From contig CM042157.1 of assembly GCA_023376005.1 (NCBI GenBank), positions 54,026,512 through 54,090,511 of the forward strand: DNA of 64,000 bases, read 5' to 3'. This stretch comes from Doryteuthis pealeii (Eukaryota > Mollusca > Cephalopoda > Myopsida > Loliginidae). The position numbers and the translations under genes are program-made. The notes beneath the pieces were generated by a model. The model was not told the DNA's origin, ran no database searches, and saw only the letters and a list, made by a program, of their open reading frames with translations. This document shows, in pieces, positions 20,600-31,874 of this stretch (the stretch's first letter is position 1; each line of letters starts with the position of its first letter).

Positions 20600-20882
20600 T
20601 CTCGCAATTAAAAAAAACGTCCGATGTAATTGATTATTATTCTCTGCGTTATTCGGACTATTGTCTTCATAACAATCTGTACAACGTTTCGGCTGATATG
20701 CCCTCCGGCCTTCTTCAGGTATTTCTTGTCGGACTCGGGAACTGTCTTTTTGAACATGGGAACTTTCTTGTCGTAGTCAGGAACCTTCCTGTCATAATCG
20801 GGAGCCATCATGGAACTTTGAACCTAACCCTTTATTCAGTCCACGGGAGTATCCTGTTCTCATTCCGCCACACGTAGGAGCT
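20600..20882 (-). mobile_element. Penelope-like element terminal unit (3' pseudo-LTR), same orientation as the endonuclease
   Basis: Minus strand. A unit beginning 'gggttaggttcaaagttcc' encodes a run of near-repeats (VPDYDKKVP, VPESDKKYLKKAGGHI) and contains a hammerhead-like core at 20679-20721. The same unit occurs in plus orientation at 21786-22020 and at 32750-32940. It follows the GIY-YIG coding region and tRNA-like segment, so it occupies the 3' terminal position of the element. Confidence 0.7.
20679..20721 (-). ncRNA. Hammerhead-like core, family A (intact core copy)
   Basis: On the minus strand CTGAAGA (plus 20712-20718), a GGC/GCC hairpin, and GAAAC (plus 20686-20690) are followed by ACGT, a self-complementary helix III. 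Helix I is short (UAC with GUA, 3 bp). Hammerheads are known in Penelope-like elements, so this is expected by family. This is the only one of three family A copies with both core strands unmutated. Confidence 0.5.
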
Positions 20883-20889
20883 GTGTTAA

Positions 20890-21000
20890 TTATTTTTCTA
20901 TGTAACTGCCACCTGTCAGGATTGAACCTGGAATCCAGAGATAACTGTCACTTAGAACTGTTTTAACCTAACTAACTTATCCACTAAGCTATGTGTCCAA
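20890..21000 (-). repeat. tRNA-like segment between Penelope endonuclease and terminal unit
   Basis: In reverse complement: A-box-like 'tagcttagtggataag' and B-box-like 'ggttcaatcctg'. The same segment sits at the same position in the 32.4-32.9 kb copy, so it belongs to the element and is not a chance neighbour. Confidence 0.5.
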
Positions 21001-21009
21001 TTGAACAAT

Positions 21010-21785
21010 CCAGTGTGAATTTTGGGCACTTATAAACCTAATGTCTTGTTTTGGCTAGAATACCTACCTATTCATTATTATGTATGATTTTTTACCTAGA
21101 CTCATATTTTTTTTATCTTTTAAATCTGATCTAGCCTTTTTAATTATGGGTTCCCATATTGTATTCATTTCTATGCTCGGTCTACTTAACAACCCAGTAC
21201 AGTCTATGATATGAGCTGATTCTTTGAGGCGTCTTCTCTTCCAATGTTCTTCTCTATCTATTATTCTAACTTCATCCCATAAGGGCAGATGGTTTCCCTT
21301 TTCATTCCATATATGGTCAGCTATACCCGATTTTTCTATTTCTCCTCAGACCACTGCTTTACAATGTTCTTCTAGTCTTACTTTCAGTGGACGGCATGTT
21401 TCACCTTTGTATTCTTTGCCACAGCTGCATGAGATGGACTACACACAATTTTTGGTCATGTTGTATTCTGTTGAGGGCTTGACTCGGATGAGATGTTTAC
21501 GAAGAGTTGAGTCATTCCTGAATGTTGTCCTGATGTCATAGGGATTACATATCTTTTGAATCTTTTCAGCCAAGCCTTTGACATAGGGCAGACAGACTGT
21601 GGTGAGTTTTCGGGTATCATCCTCTGTCCTGTGATCCAGATTTCTCATAACCGATGTTATGCTCTCAGGATAATTGTTACGACAGAGGGTCTCTCTTAAG
21701 CTGTCAATTTCCTTCTGGTATACCTCATCACTGCTGATGGCTTTTGCTCGATGTTGTAAGCAACAGACGATTCCTTTCTTTACAT
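21010..21785 (-). pseudogene. Penelope-like element, C-terminal GIY-YIG endonuclease region
   Basis: Minus strand. From 21785 the frame reads a linker with NYPESITSVMRNLDHRTEDD and LTTVCLPYVKGLAEKIQKI (the region after the reverse transcriptase in Penelope-like elements). It continues with KHLIRVKPSTEYNMTKNCV, SISCSCGKEYKGETCRPLKV (cysteine pair and the YKGET variant of the YIG half), RLEEH, GIADHIW, and finally LLSRPSIEMNTIWEPIIKKA. Two in-frame stops break it: TAG at 21439-21441 and TGA at 21346-21348. The reverse transcriptase itself is missing: coding stops at 21785, where an inverted terminal unit begins. Confidence 0.8.
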
Positions 21786-22020
21786 TGTATGGACTGAATA
21801 AAGGGTTAGGTTCAAAGTTCCGTGATGGCTCCCGATTACAACAGGAAGGTTCCTGACTACGACAAGAAAGTTCCTGAGTTCGAAAAGAAGGTTCCCGAGT
21901 CTGACAAGAAATACCTGAAGAAGGCCGGAGGGCATATCGGCCAAATCGTTGTACAGATTGTTATGAAGATGAGGACAACAGTCCGAATAACGCAGATAAT
22001 ACTAATAATAGATAAAGCCT
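21786..22020 (+). mobile_element. Penelope-like terminal unit, inverted
   Basis: The same unit as at 20600-20882, but in the opposite orientation, fused to the 5'-truncated endonuclease frame. Encodes VPDYDKKVPEFEKKVPESDK. Its hammerhead core has CTGAAGA (21915-21921), but the second core strand is mutated (AAATC at 21943-21947 instead of GAAAC). Inverted terminal units on 5'-truncated copies are a known Penelope architecture. Confidence 0.7.
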
Positions 22021-22079
22021 CATCTCAAACATTCAGAGAAATAATTGATTATTGGAATTATTGTCCAATTGATGAGAAA

Positions 22080-23300
22080 AATCTTTAAAACGTTCAAATT
22101 TGTGAATGAAAAAAGCGAACAAAACAATAAAATAAACTTTGAAACATGATTTTAAAATTCAGTTTTATTTCAAAAAAGAAGACAGACAAAAAAAATGCAT
22201 TCTAAAGTTCACAGCTGCACCACTGAGAATTGCATTTTTTTTCTCATCTCCCTTTACACTCGATGTCAGAAACTGAAGTTTATTTCGATGTATATTTTAT
22301 TAGTCCCAAAGCACAAGAATTTCCCTTTCTATATTTTTTTAAAAAAGCACAATAAGTTTGGAGAAAGTTAAATTGGAAAAAAAAAATCGGAGCGTCTCTT
22401 GCTCAATTAGCACACATTGCGCATGCGTAGTGAACTTTTAAGAAGTAAAAATACCGCCACCCGCTTGTTTTATTCTTCATTCATTGTTAAAAAAACAATA
22501 ACAAAGAAAAAGAAAAGAAACAAAACAAACTATTCCATCCAAATAAGACACATTTATTCTTAGTGTATTTCAGTTTAACATTAATAAAAGTACAAAAAGA
22601 TATTACTAGTATTGAAGAACGTTCTTTTCTTATTTATTTTTATTTTTTAAAGCTGATAAAACTTGAACAAAAAAGTTTTTTTAAGCCTCAATTAAAACAC
22701 CTGGTTTGCGTAAAAAATTAACCGAAAATTGCCGAAAACGGAAGAATGTTTATTGTTTTGATTTTTTATACAGGAAATAATAGCAACAACAAAACATTTT
22801 TAAGCAGTGTAATGCGCATGAGGTAATTTAAATTAATTAATACATTGTATTAATTTAAATTACCTCATGCGCATTTTCGAGTACATTATGATCACTCGCT
22901 CGAAGCTTTTACGAAGTTTTAAAAACAAGATACGTACATTTGATTTTTCAGATAATCAACTAAACTAAACGGATGAACCCATTTTTTTGTATGAAGAACA
23001 GGCGTAAAAACTTTTAAAACTATAAATTTAGAGACATGACATTTTTTTAATGTGCTTCAACTTAAAAAAAAAAGCGCAAATTACGATGGATTATTTTTTA
23101 TTTATTTATTTTGTTAGTTTGTGTCATTTTTCTTTAACTTTTCGTGAGCTTCCTTACCTTAATTCTGAATCTTTCATATCTACCAGAAAAATTTATTCGA
23201 ACTTGAATGAGAATTAATAAACTTTATTAATTATTAATTTTTTTAAAGTTCGGGAACAAAACAAATTCTTTAAAATGCAGACAAAGAAAATCAGAATCTA
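22080..23300. other. AT-rich unique DNA, no gene seen
   Basis: No repeats shared with the rest of the window were noticed. It holds a perfect hairpin (22811-22875) and a CpG-containing segment near 22380-22470. Confidence 0.4.
22811..22875. repeat. Perfect inverted repeat, 27-bp arms
   Basis: Arms 22811-22837 and 22849-22875 are exact reverse complements around an 11-base loop. The outer part is AATGCGCATGAGGTAA. No second copy seen here. Confidence 0.9.
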
Positions 23301-23315
23301 AATATACTTTCTCTG

Positions 23316-23397
23316 GCTTACGGCCAAGTGAGTACTCGCGAGATCACCAAAGTTAAGTATCGATTAGCCTCCTCAATACTTAGCTGAGTGACCACAA
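23316..23397 (+). pseudogene. 5S rRNA-like remnant (5S pseudogene or 5S-headed SINE)
   Basis: 'gcttacggcca' matches the 5S start. 'gagatcaccaaagttaagta' matches the conserved GATCACCGAAGTTAAGC region including box A. 'tacttagctgagtgaccac' matches the box C region (TTAGTACTTGGATGGGTGACC). About 20 bases are missing after GGCCA, and the 3' end of 5S is not present. 5S-derived SINE3 elements have this kind of head, but no tail or second copy is visible here. Confidence 0.6.
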
Positions 23398-23399
23398 CC

Positions 23400-25873
23400 A
23401 CAGTTAAGCTTAATAAATAACAATATAACTTAAACAGAAAAAATGTTTATTTATTTTTGTCACCATGTGAAAATAATCTTTTAAATGACAGTTATACGAA
23501 AGTGTTTTTTATTTAAATTTTGTTGTACGCCCTATTTTTTTTTTGTTCTTAGGCAAAGTATAAAATGGAAAATAATGGTTAAAATTAGCTAATTCGTTTT
23601 TTTTTTGTTTTTTTTTCTCTCCTTTCTTGGTCGCTAATTTTGGATGCAGTTTTCCACTTTTGAATTTATAAAGAAAAACTAAGATGCACCCTTGAAAAAG
23701 AAAGATAAGCATTAATTTAACTATCACGGTAAAAAATATTTTTTACTATTCTTTCATATCAATTATTGCACAGGTATGCAAGGACATAAATTTAAAAGTA
23801 TTTTACTGTTTTTTTTTTGTTTTTTTTTTCTTGGCTGCTAATTTTCTTGTCCATTTTTAATAACCAAAATAATAACAATAAGAAGAATAAAAGTAAAAAG
23901 TAAGGTGATAAACATTATAACGCGGAAAATATTTTTTAAAATAAGCTTTTTATTGCGCAGGTACGTGAGTGAGTAAAACTAATTAAACATAAAAGAAAAA
24001 TGTCTTATTCTTTAATATGTGTTCTATAAAACACTTAATACAAACAGCCTAAAAACGTTTTATTTTCAAATTGTTAAAAAATAAAAAAAAAAAAAAAAAA
24101 AACAAAATTAAAGCGCATTTCAGTGCGAAATGGTGAAAGGAAAAAAAAGTTTTAAAAAACGTTCAGGGATTCGGTTGATTGTGGGTTAAGGGTTAAAAAA
24201 ATATTAACAATGACTGTAAGGGAGAGGGGATCTTCGTGTCAGCTGTTAGCTTGTAATAAAAGTTATTTATGATAATATAGCAGCAGTGGTCGTAATGTTA
24301 GCAGCAGTAGTTTTAATAGTTTGATTATTTGAACGATTGTTACTGCAACAGAAAAAAACAACAAAAAAAAACAAAAAACAAACAAATAAGCAAAGAACAA
24401 AATAAACAGGTAAATAAAAAATATATTAAAAAAAAGATGCTTTCATTGGTTCAAACCTTTTAAAAAATATCACAAACTTTGAATTTTTTTATAAAACCTT
24501 TTTTAAATGATAAAATCAAATGGCCACTTGAATATTTATTACATATTAAAACAAAAAACAAAAAAAAAAACAAAAACAAACAAACAAAAAACGTGGTTAT
24601 TAACTTTTTGGGGAGTACTGGTGACATAAACAGAATTTAAAAGTTGTTTTTTTTCAACCTTATTTCCTCCCACGATGTTCATTTTGAATTAAAAGTTAAA
24701 CTTAAAAAAAAATGAAGGTAAGTTAACGATTCTAATTTTTTCTCGGGATAATTAATTTCAGATTGTTTTTGTTTGGGAAAAAATCCCAAAATATTGACGC
24801 TTTATTCTTGTTTCTAAGTTAATTAAATCTTGATTGATACACATTGTTTTTTATAACTTTAGTGAAATTTCATGAACGCATTACATTCTAGACAAACCGT
24901 TGTCCTAACAATATTAATATTTTTTTTTTACAAATTAAAGCAAATATTTGTTGAAAATAAAATGTTAAAAATGGTTGTTGGCATTTAAAGTAGTTTAATT
25001 TTAAGATGTAAAATAAGAATTGGAATAAAAATGTTTTAACTTGATTTTTTTTTTTTTGCTTTTCATGAAAAAATCAATAGGCAAAAAAGTTGAAGTTCGT
25101 TTTTTTCCACGCACCAAAAAGTTTATCAAATGTGCTTAAAAAAGTGAAGAAAATGCTAAAAATATAGAAAATTCCCCAAAAGTTTGAAATGTTGAATAAC
25201 TTAAAAAAAAGTTTTTTTAATGTTTTCTTTTTCATTATTATTAAAATGATGAACTTTTATTAGTTTTTTTTTTTAGTGCAAAAAAGTTTTTCGCGCGTTT
25301 TATTTATTTATTATAATTATTTTTAAAACAGAATTAAGAATCGCTTAAGATTTTGAAGTGTAAAAATAATCTTATTTTAGATAAAGGGGATAAACTGATA
25401 TTAATTTCCCATTTACTTTCGTATATGAATTTTCTATGAAAAGAAATATGTATTTGAACCCTTTATGTACTGCGCCTATGTCATAGACGCAGTGCATAAG
25501 GCCCTGTTTAAAGTTATACAAAGATTAATAATGTCTGAAGTTAAGCTACCATCATCACATAAATCATAAAAAACAACAACTTTGATTTTGTTATCTAAAA
25601 AAATAAAATAAAAATTACTTGATGTGGAAATTAAAAAAAATGTTTTAGATTGTTGACGATGAAAAAATTTTAAAAGTTAATTTTAAAACTTTTCCACAGA
25701 ATTTTTCATCAGCAGTCAATACACTTCGTAATCCGATGTAAATTACGTCATTAAATCTTGCTATTCATTTGATTAAAAAAGTTTTCAGTGGTTTCAAAAG
25801 ATAAGTTCTTGCAAGGACAACCAACCAAAAAGTCATTGCTTTAAAAATTATTTTAAAATAGTTGATACGTTCT

Positions 25874-25918
<45 letters not shown>

Positions 25919-26230
25919 TTTGTTTTCATCGCCCAAAGTTTTTTTTTTTTTTTTTTCACACTTTTCTACCGTTGGTCCTTTTTTTAAAAAGTCATTGAAA
26001 ATTCATATACTTTGTTTTTCATGCCACGGAAAGACATGCGAAATAATTAAATTGGTAGTAAATTTAAAGAAAAATAAGTTCTTGTTTTATAGGTACCACC
26101 AATTTTCCCTGTGAAATTTATATCCCTATATTTAACACAATGAAACTTGCATAAAGGCTTGAAACTTTTTTTGTCCATTCAAAAGAAGAAACATTAAAAA
26201 AAACAAAAAAACAAACAAACGCCTGATGAT
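23400..26230. other. AT-rich unique DNA rich in A/T homopolymer runs
   Basis: No gene or known element supported. It includes (GT)n at 25876-25916, an imperfect hairpin at about 25456-25503 (CTTTATGTACTGCG with CGCAGTGCATAAGG) and an imperfect inverted repeat at about 25648-25720. Confidence 0.4.
25876..25916 (+). repeat. (GT)20 microsatellite
   Basis: Uninterrupted GT repeat. Confidence 0.97.
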
Positions 26231-26239
26231 TTAAACACA

Positions 26240-26455
26240 AGTTATGACTAGAGGCTTTTTAAAAAATTCTATGAAAAATCAATTAATGGTCCGATTTTCA
26301 CTAAAATTTCCATAATTACTTAACTTTTGATGAAAATATGTCTGAAATAGGTTTTTCCTTAAATATATTAGGGGAAATATTTTTTACAAGGTCTATCCCT
26401 CCTATTTCATTTTATAAAATATGAAAAAAATGAACCGACAAAAACAATTTTTAAT
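26240..26455 (-). repeat. Dispersed repeat R2, copy 1
   Basis: Its reverse complement aligns with 41455-41665, sharing 'atatttcccctaatatattt', 'tatttcagacatatt' and 'aaaatcggaccattaattga'. No coding or terminal repeats recognised. Confidence 0.7.
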
Positions 26456-26469
26456 TTTTTTTTATAACA

Positions 26470-27400
26470 GGGAGCATTTCTCAATATCCCAAATCCTTCT
26501 GTAGTGTTGTAAAGACAGCATCCATTGTCTGGCATTGTTGTGTGTCAACATATGCAAGTACAGCATTTGATGCAGAGAAAAATTCCTGCTCCTTGTTCAA
26601 GTCATATTTCAGCTCAAGTGAGCCATAAATATTGTTTGTTAGTGTTTGTTGATATAGGTACTGACCAGTAAGATTTGATCATAGTGAATTAGAATTAAAA
26701 TACCATGAAACTGGTAATGGCTGGACGTTTGTGTCTGCATCTGCATAGAAAAACTCTATTAATGCCACCATAGGGGTTTTAGGAATGCTAAAATCGCTAA
26801 ACAGCATAGAAAAAATACAACAGAATCATTAGTGCTACGTTTAATAGGAATCCCTGCAGGACTGTAGTTTTGACTGATATCAGATTGCTGCATATGTAAT
26901 CAGTGATCTAATAGGAACTGGTGCTTCAATGTGACTTTAATGCCTCTTGTCTTGAGATGTGAAATGACATCAAAATGATTAAAAAACAAAGAACCCATTA
27001 TATTTTAAAATTAACGCTTGATTTATTCTGAAACATAAACTGTTCTTGTTAGATTTAATTTCAAGAAGTACCATAGAGAATTGAGCAAGAATGATGCCTT
27101 CTCTTGTAGACGATGATGGCCATATTGCTTTTGCCTAATGAATTTGTTTAAATAAGTCTTAAATTTGTTCAGATTTTTTTTCAATAAGCATTCAACTGAA
27201 TTAGTATGTGTATGAGTAAATGAGCCATGAAAATTTGTTGTATGGTTCAACAGGAATGTGTCTAATGTTGTTACCAGCTGCGCACTGGTCAGAAAGGGTA
27301 TGATGTCTATTCCATGTGGAATATAAACTTTTGGACATGAACAGAAATTTAAAAACTAGACATCAATAAAGATGATGTCAGAGGCATATTTTACAAAATC
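26470..27400 (-). pseudogene. Decayed coding region of unknown family
   Basis: Minus strand. A mosaic of frames with protein-like composition and only scattered stops. From upstream: VYIPHGIDIIPFLTSAQLV, VTTLDTFLL, a 75-codon frame at 27023-27250, then DVISHLKTRGIKVTLKHQ, SPAGIPIKRSTNDSVVF, a shift, KTPMVALIEFFYADADTN, and YGSLELKYDLNKEQEFFSAS through VFTTLQKDLGY followed by a stop at about 26488. The last 120 codons carry a single internal TGA. I do not recognise the family. It could be a structural or accessory protein of a large DNA transposon, or a dead host exon. Confidence 0.4.
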
Positions 27401-27699
27401 AATTCAACCCCCCTGATTTAAAATTTTTTTTACCAAAAATCAGGGAATTATCTGATTTTAATGAACTTTTCAGTGTTGATTTATCAATGAATGAATTTTA
27501 TAATGCATCAGTTATTTCATTTCAAAACTTTCTGATTTTTTTCAGGTCACTTAACTCCCCCTTTATTTTGGGGCACAAAATATCAGAGTTATATAAAAGT
27601 GAAACGAATTACAGTATAGATAAAAAGCAGCAATACATCTCTTAAAACTTGACCTTATGCCACATCCTGCTTGTAGTAGAGGGGTAGGGTAAAAAAGGA

Positions 27700-27940
27700 G
27701 GCTCTCTGTGTAATGGTTATCATCTTTAGAAATGGAATCTGCAACCTGATTTCAAATCTTGGAGGAGGTTGTTTCCATTTCATTTTGTGCTAATGCTCTT
27801 AGGAAAGGCTTAAATTTATCTTTTCTCCTCCTAAATATGGGTAAATAATAGGGCAAACTAGACTCTTTAGCCTTTGTAAGGCAACTAAGCTAGGAGAAGG
27901 AAAACTTTGAACTCAAACCAGCAGTACTCTATTTGCCTGA
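27700..27940 (+). repeat. SINE family T3
   Basis: tRNA-like head 'tgtgtaatggttatcatc' with B-box-like 'gatttcaaatcttgg', body 'tttcattttgtgctaatgc', 'taggagaaggaaaactttga'. The preceding 'ttgaccttatgccacatcc' is the T3 3' end motif from another copy. Confidence 0.7.
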
Positions 27941-27984
27941 TTTTTTTTTAGATGAGGCTTGATAATTCATATCATTTGGTCTGT

Positions 27985-28075
27985 TGTTCTTGGTTTTATT
28001 GTTATATACACGTTTCAGCTGATGTGCCCTTTGACCTTCTTTATGTATTTCTTGTTGAATTTAAATAAAGGGTTT
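27985..28075 (-). repeat. Degenerate Penelope terminal unit
   Basis: In reverse complement shows 'caagaaatacataaagaagg' then 'gggcacatcagctgaaacg', matching the family A hammerhead region. CTGAAGA has decayed to ATAAAGA. Confidence 0.5.
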
Positions 28076-28256
28076 TTTAATTGTCAGGTACCAAAAATTT
28101 TTCAGAATGAGCAAGACAAAGTGCATGTCCACCACTTCCAATTTTCTACCTTGAATTATCTTTTTCTTTGTACTTCATTCTATTCTGAACAATTGCTGCT
28201 TTTCCCTTTTTAAAATGGTTGTCACTTCAGCTGTAGCAAAATAAGTATTCACACTG

Positions 28257-28257
<1 letters not shown>

Positions 28258-28288
<31 letters not shown>

Positions 28289-28294
28289 TATATA
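28258..28294. repeat. (TA)n microsatellite
   Basis: TA array with one AA interruption. Confidence 0.95.
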
Positions 28295-28299
28295 TGTTC

Positions 28300-29955
28300 A
28301 CATGTGATATGATATCATTAACCGTCTTTCTCGACCACGTCTGAACGCGATTTTTTAAAAAAAGTTATTTTTTGAACATTTTTGGTTTTGATAATTAATA
28401 GTAGTGTCACTTTCTGGCCAGGATTGGGCAATCTGTTTGTATCTCAAAATCCCAGAAAATTTTAGGTGTCATTTTCTAACATGGATTCTGGTTTGTACAT
28501 ATACCATTTCTTTGTATGGTCAAATTCTAATCTCTTGCACAATTCCCAGTGGATTACCTTTCCCACTCATTCATGCCTAGTCTTGTATTCCTTTAATGCT
28601 ATTTTGCTGTCTACACATAACTAACACTTGCTATTCTGTTGTGTATTATCAGGTTTTCCTTTGATATAATTGGTCCTTATGCCATTATTATAATTAATTC
28701 TAAATCTGTAGACTACTACAACTTTGAAGTAACTGCCATTTTAAAACAGGAAAAGTAACAGTTGCTCAATTTTTAATGTCAAGTTTATGAAAAATGTACA
28801 GTTTTTGTGTTTATTTTTTTCTTTTAAAATATTTCCATGACTCCCTTGTTAAGAAAACTTCTTTCTTCTTACAATATGACCATTATCTTGTCAATTTAGC
28901 TGGACCAATATAGCGGGACGTTTTATAAAAACAAACCCTAACATAAATCTTTTAGACCCAAAAAAAATCAATTAAAATTTAATTCCTGTCATCATTTCAC
29001 TTTGATTTTGTTATTTTGTCATTTTTGAAAAAAATTAAATCTTGTTTTTTTTCCATTTTTCTCAAATTTTGTTTGCTGAATTTGAAAATTGAAATAACTT
29101 TAAAAAATTTTTATTTTTCTTTATTATTTTTTTCTTAATGTTCAGTTTTTGGTTTTTGAGAGTTAAATTCTATGGGAAGTTTAGAGAGTATATTTTTGGT
29201 AGCTATTTTGATTTGTAAATTTTTTCAAATGCTTTAATTTTTAAATTTAAACAAGAAAAAAAACAAGAAATCTAGGTGTTTCCAGCAAATATGTGTAACA
29301 TTGTAAGCAAATGGTATCACAATATAGCTAATTTATAAAAAAATCCAGCTGTTAGAAGAAAGATAAATTCAACATTTTTTGCTTTGTTTGCGAGCTAGAA
29401 TTTGAGGTACAAGTTTCAGATATGCTTATAGTAAGTTTACTAAAAACATTTAAGTTTCCAAATTCATTACACCTAAGAAAAATATTATTTATGAAAAAAT
29501 AAATATTAAAACTTATTACAGCACATAATTCATTTCATTCTATTTTATTATGTTTATTATATACAATACAGTACTATTTTTCTTATTTAAAAAACGTACA
29601 CAAAAAATTACGGTGTTTGATGGGGAAGGTGTTGGAATGGATTAATTAATGGCATACCAGTTTATTTCAATGAGGAAAATTGATTTAATTGATTTAAGGA
29701 AATTGAGTTATGAGTGGAATGAATTAAAGTCAAGGTACTACTGTATTTTTATTGTTATTGAAAATTGAAACAGCTTTTTTTCCTTTCTTTTTTTTAAAAA
29801 TTTTCATTTGGACTTTGGTTTTCAAGTATTTGATTCCATAGGGAATTTAGAGAATATCTTTTTGGTAATATTTTTGATCTACAATTTGATCTACAAAATT
29901 TTCAAATGCCTTAATTATATTTTAACAAGAAAAGAAAAAAAAACAACTCCAGTTT
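28300..29955. other. AT-rich DNA without recognisable feature
   Basis: Long T and A runs, two loosely similar segments ('tttttggtagctattttgat' near 29200 and 'tttttggtaatatttttgat' near 29860) suggesting an old internal duplication. No frame. Confidence 0.4.
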
Positions 29956-29961
29956 CATTGC

Positions 29962-30460
29962 ACCCTGTTGGCTGGGCTTAGAATAATTCTGACTGTATCC
30001 CTTGCTGATGGATAAGATACCAACCACTAAAAAGAGATATCTTGGAGATGACATTAAACTTCATCTGATCGTGAGGTTCCAGATCTGGGGAGTGTGGAGT
30101 ACCCCATCATTGTCCTTACAAACCAGGTTCACACTGACCCTGAGTGGTAGTACCTGTTAGGGTCCCATCTATGGGTCAAATAGATCTGTTTACAAATTAT
30201 CAGTATTGGATAGGATACCGTGTAACTGTAAATTATTTATATTAAGAATAGTTACTTGAAGCTATACTTGTTTACTAAGGATTATTATTAATTACTTGAT
30301 ATGATATAACTGTGTGCACATTATTTGTATTAAATAGAAATACTTAATATCATTTAACTGCACAAAAATATGAAGATACAATTAATGCGATTCCTTAACC
30401 TCTAGGTATAAAATAACCTTAGATGGGTTGATATGGTATTAAAATCAATCAATCATTCCG
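29962..30460 (+). repeat. Family U repeat
   Basis: From 'accctgttggctgggcttag' to (AATC) tail at about 30455. First of four plus-strand copies in 2.3 kb. Confidence 0.75.
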
Positions 30461-30599
30461 TAGTTATAAGTATGACTCCTCTATTACAAAATGGAAGTTT
30501 TTATTTTATAAAATTTAGTATTCATTTAAAGAGAAATTTCAAATTGACTCACTCATTTTTAGAGAATAAATTTCTGATAATGTTTTGATTGGTTTATCT

Positions 30600-30790
30600 T
30601 TATCTATGGGTCAAATAAATTTGTTTAAAAATTATTTGTATTTGATAGGGTCATGTGCAAAAAAACAAAAAAACAAAACACTTAAGAAACAACAACACAA
30701 ACAATGTAGACACAAATGTATAATGAACATGATTCCCTAACCTCTTGTCATAAAAAACCTAGACAAGTTTCTTATACCATTGAAGCAGGA
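30600..30790 (+). repeat. Family U repeat, 3' half
   Basis: Begins at 'tatctatgggtcaaataaat' and ends at 'cttataccattgaag'. Confidence 0.65.
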
Positions 30791-30989
30791 AGAAATAGAT
30801 AACAGACACCATGTATGGTCTATCTTCTTTTGTTCTTTTTGTAACTGTCTCTTCTTGTACCTCATTCTCTGTTCATGTGAATGTCTTTCTCCTCATAGCC
30901 TAACCACTAAAAGAGACAGAAACATAAACAAACTTATAGTGGGGTTCCACCTGGGTGGGTGACATTATCTGTCCATTCCCCATCACCAC

Positions 30990-31330
30990 TTTAGATGGAC
31001 AGTGTCCTGGGTACGATACTAAACTCTATCTTACAGTGAGACTCAAGTTCTGGAGATCTGGACAGTGTAGAGAATCCCATGAATACTATTAATCCCAGGT
31101 CTACTCTGAACTGGACTGGTAGTACCTAGTAGGGTACCATATATTGGTCAAATAGATTTTAAAATAAATAAATAGTTTTAAAATTATTAGTATTCAATAA
31201 GCAAAAAAAAAACTCTTTAAGAAAAAACTACATGAAAAATATAAATATGAATGTACAATGTGCATGATTCCCTAGCCTCTAGGCATAAAATAACCCCTGC
31301 ACGAGTTGATATGCCATTAAAATCAATCCA
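30990..31330 (+). repeat. Family U repeat, internally shortened
   Basis: Begins near 'gatggacagtgtcctggg' and ends in 'gatatgccattaaaatcaat'. Lacks most of the AT-rich middle. Confidence 0.7.
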
Positions 31331-31779
31331 AGTTCTTCTAGCCAGTATGTGTATTAGCACACTCTTTTCTCTTTTTTCAATGTAATTAGATCATGCCAAA
31401 CTAAATCTGTTTTAGATTTGATGACCTCCACTAAAAGAAATTGTCACTAAGAAGAGAAAGATTCTCCCATTTCACAATGAACGATATAACTTGAGAATGA
31501 ACAAGAAGTTGGAAGAAATAAATCTGGATATCCAATTGATCACCCTTTATAGAATTGTCAACCAGAATCAGGAAAGATCAGTAACCAGAAAATTTTGTTC
31601 TGGAAGAAAATAATTCTTCAGTTTCAAGAAAAAACACTGGACAAAATGGCTTCCACTGACAAGATTCAGACAGTTACTTGTTTGAGGCTTTCTTCTTGTA
31701 CAGAACCAACTTGAAATGTCAAATTCTTTGGGAAATCTCCTACTAATGTCTGGAGATTTTTTTTTTCTTCTTTTCTGGT

Positions 31780-31865
31780 GTGATTAGTATAATGGTTATT
31801 GTTGTAGGAAATTGAATTGGCAATTTAAGTTCAAATCTTAGATGAGGCTGTTTGCATTTCACTTT
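31780..31865 (+). repeat. SINE T3 head fragment
   Basis: 'gtgattagtataatggttat' and 'agttcaaatcttagatgagg' match the T3 tRNA-like head. It runs straight into the next family U copy. Confidence 0.55.
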
Positions 31866-31874
31866 AAAACATTG

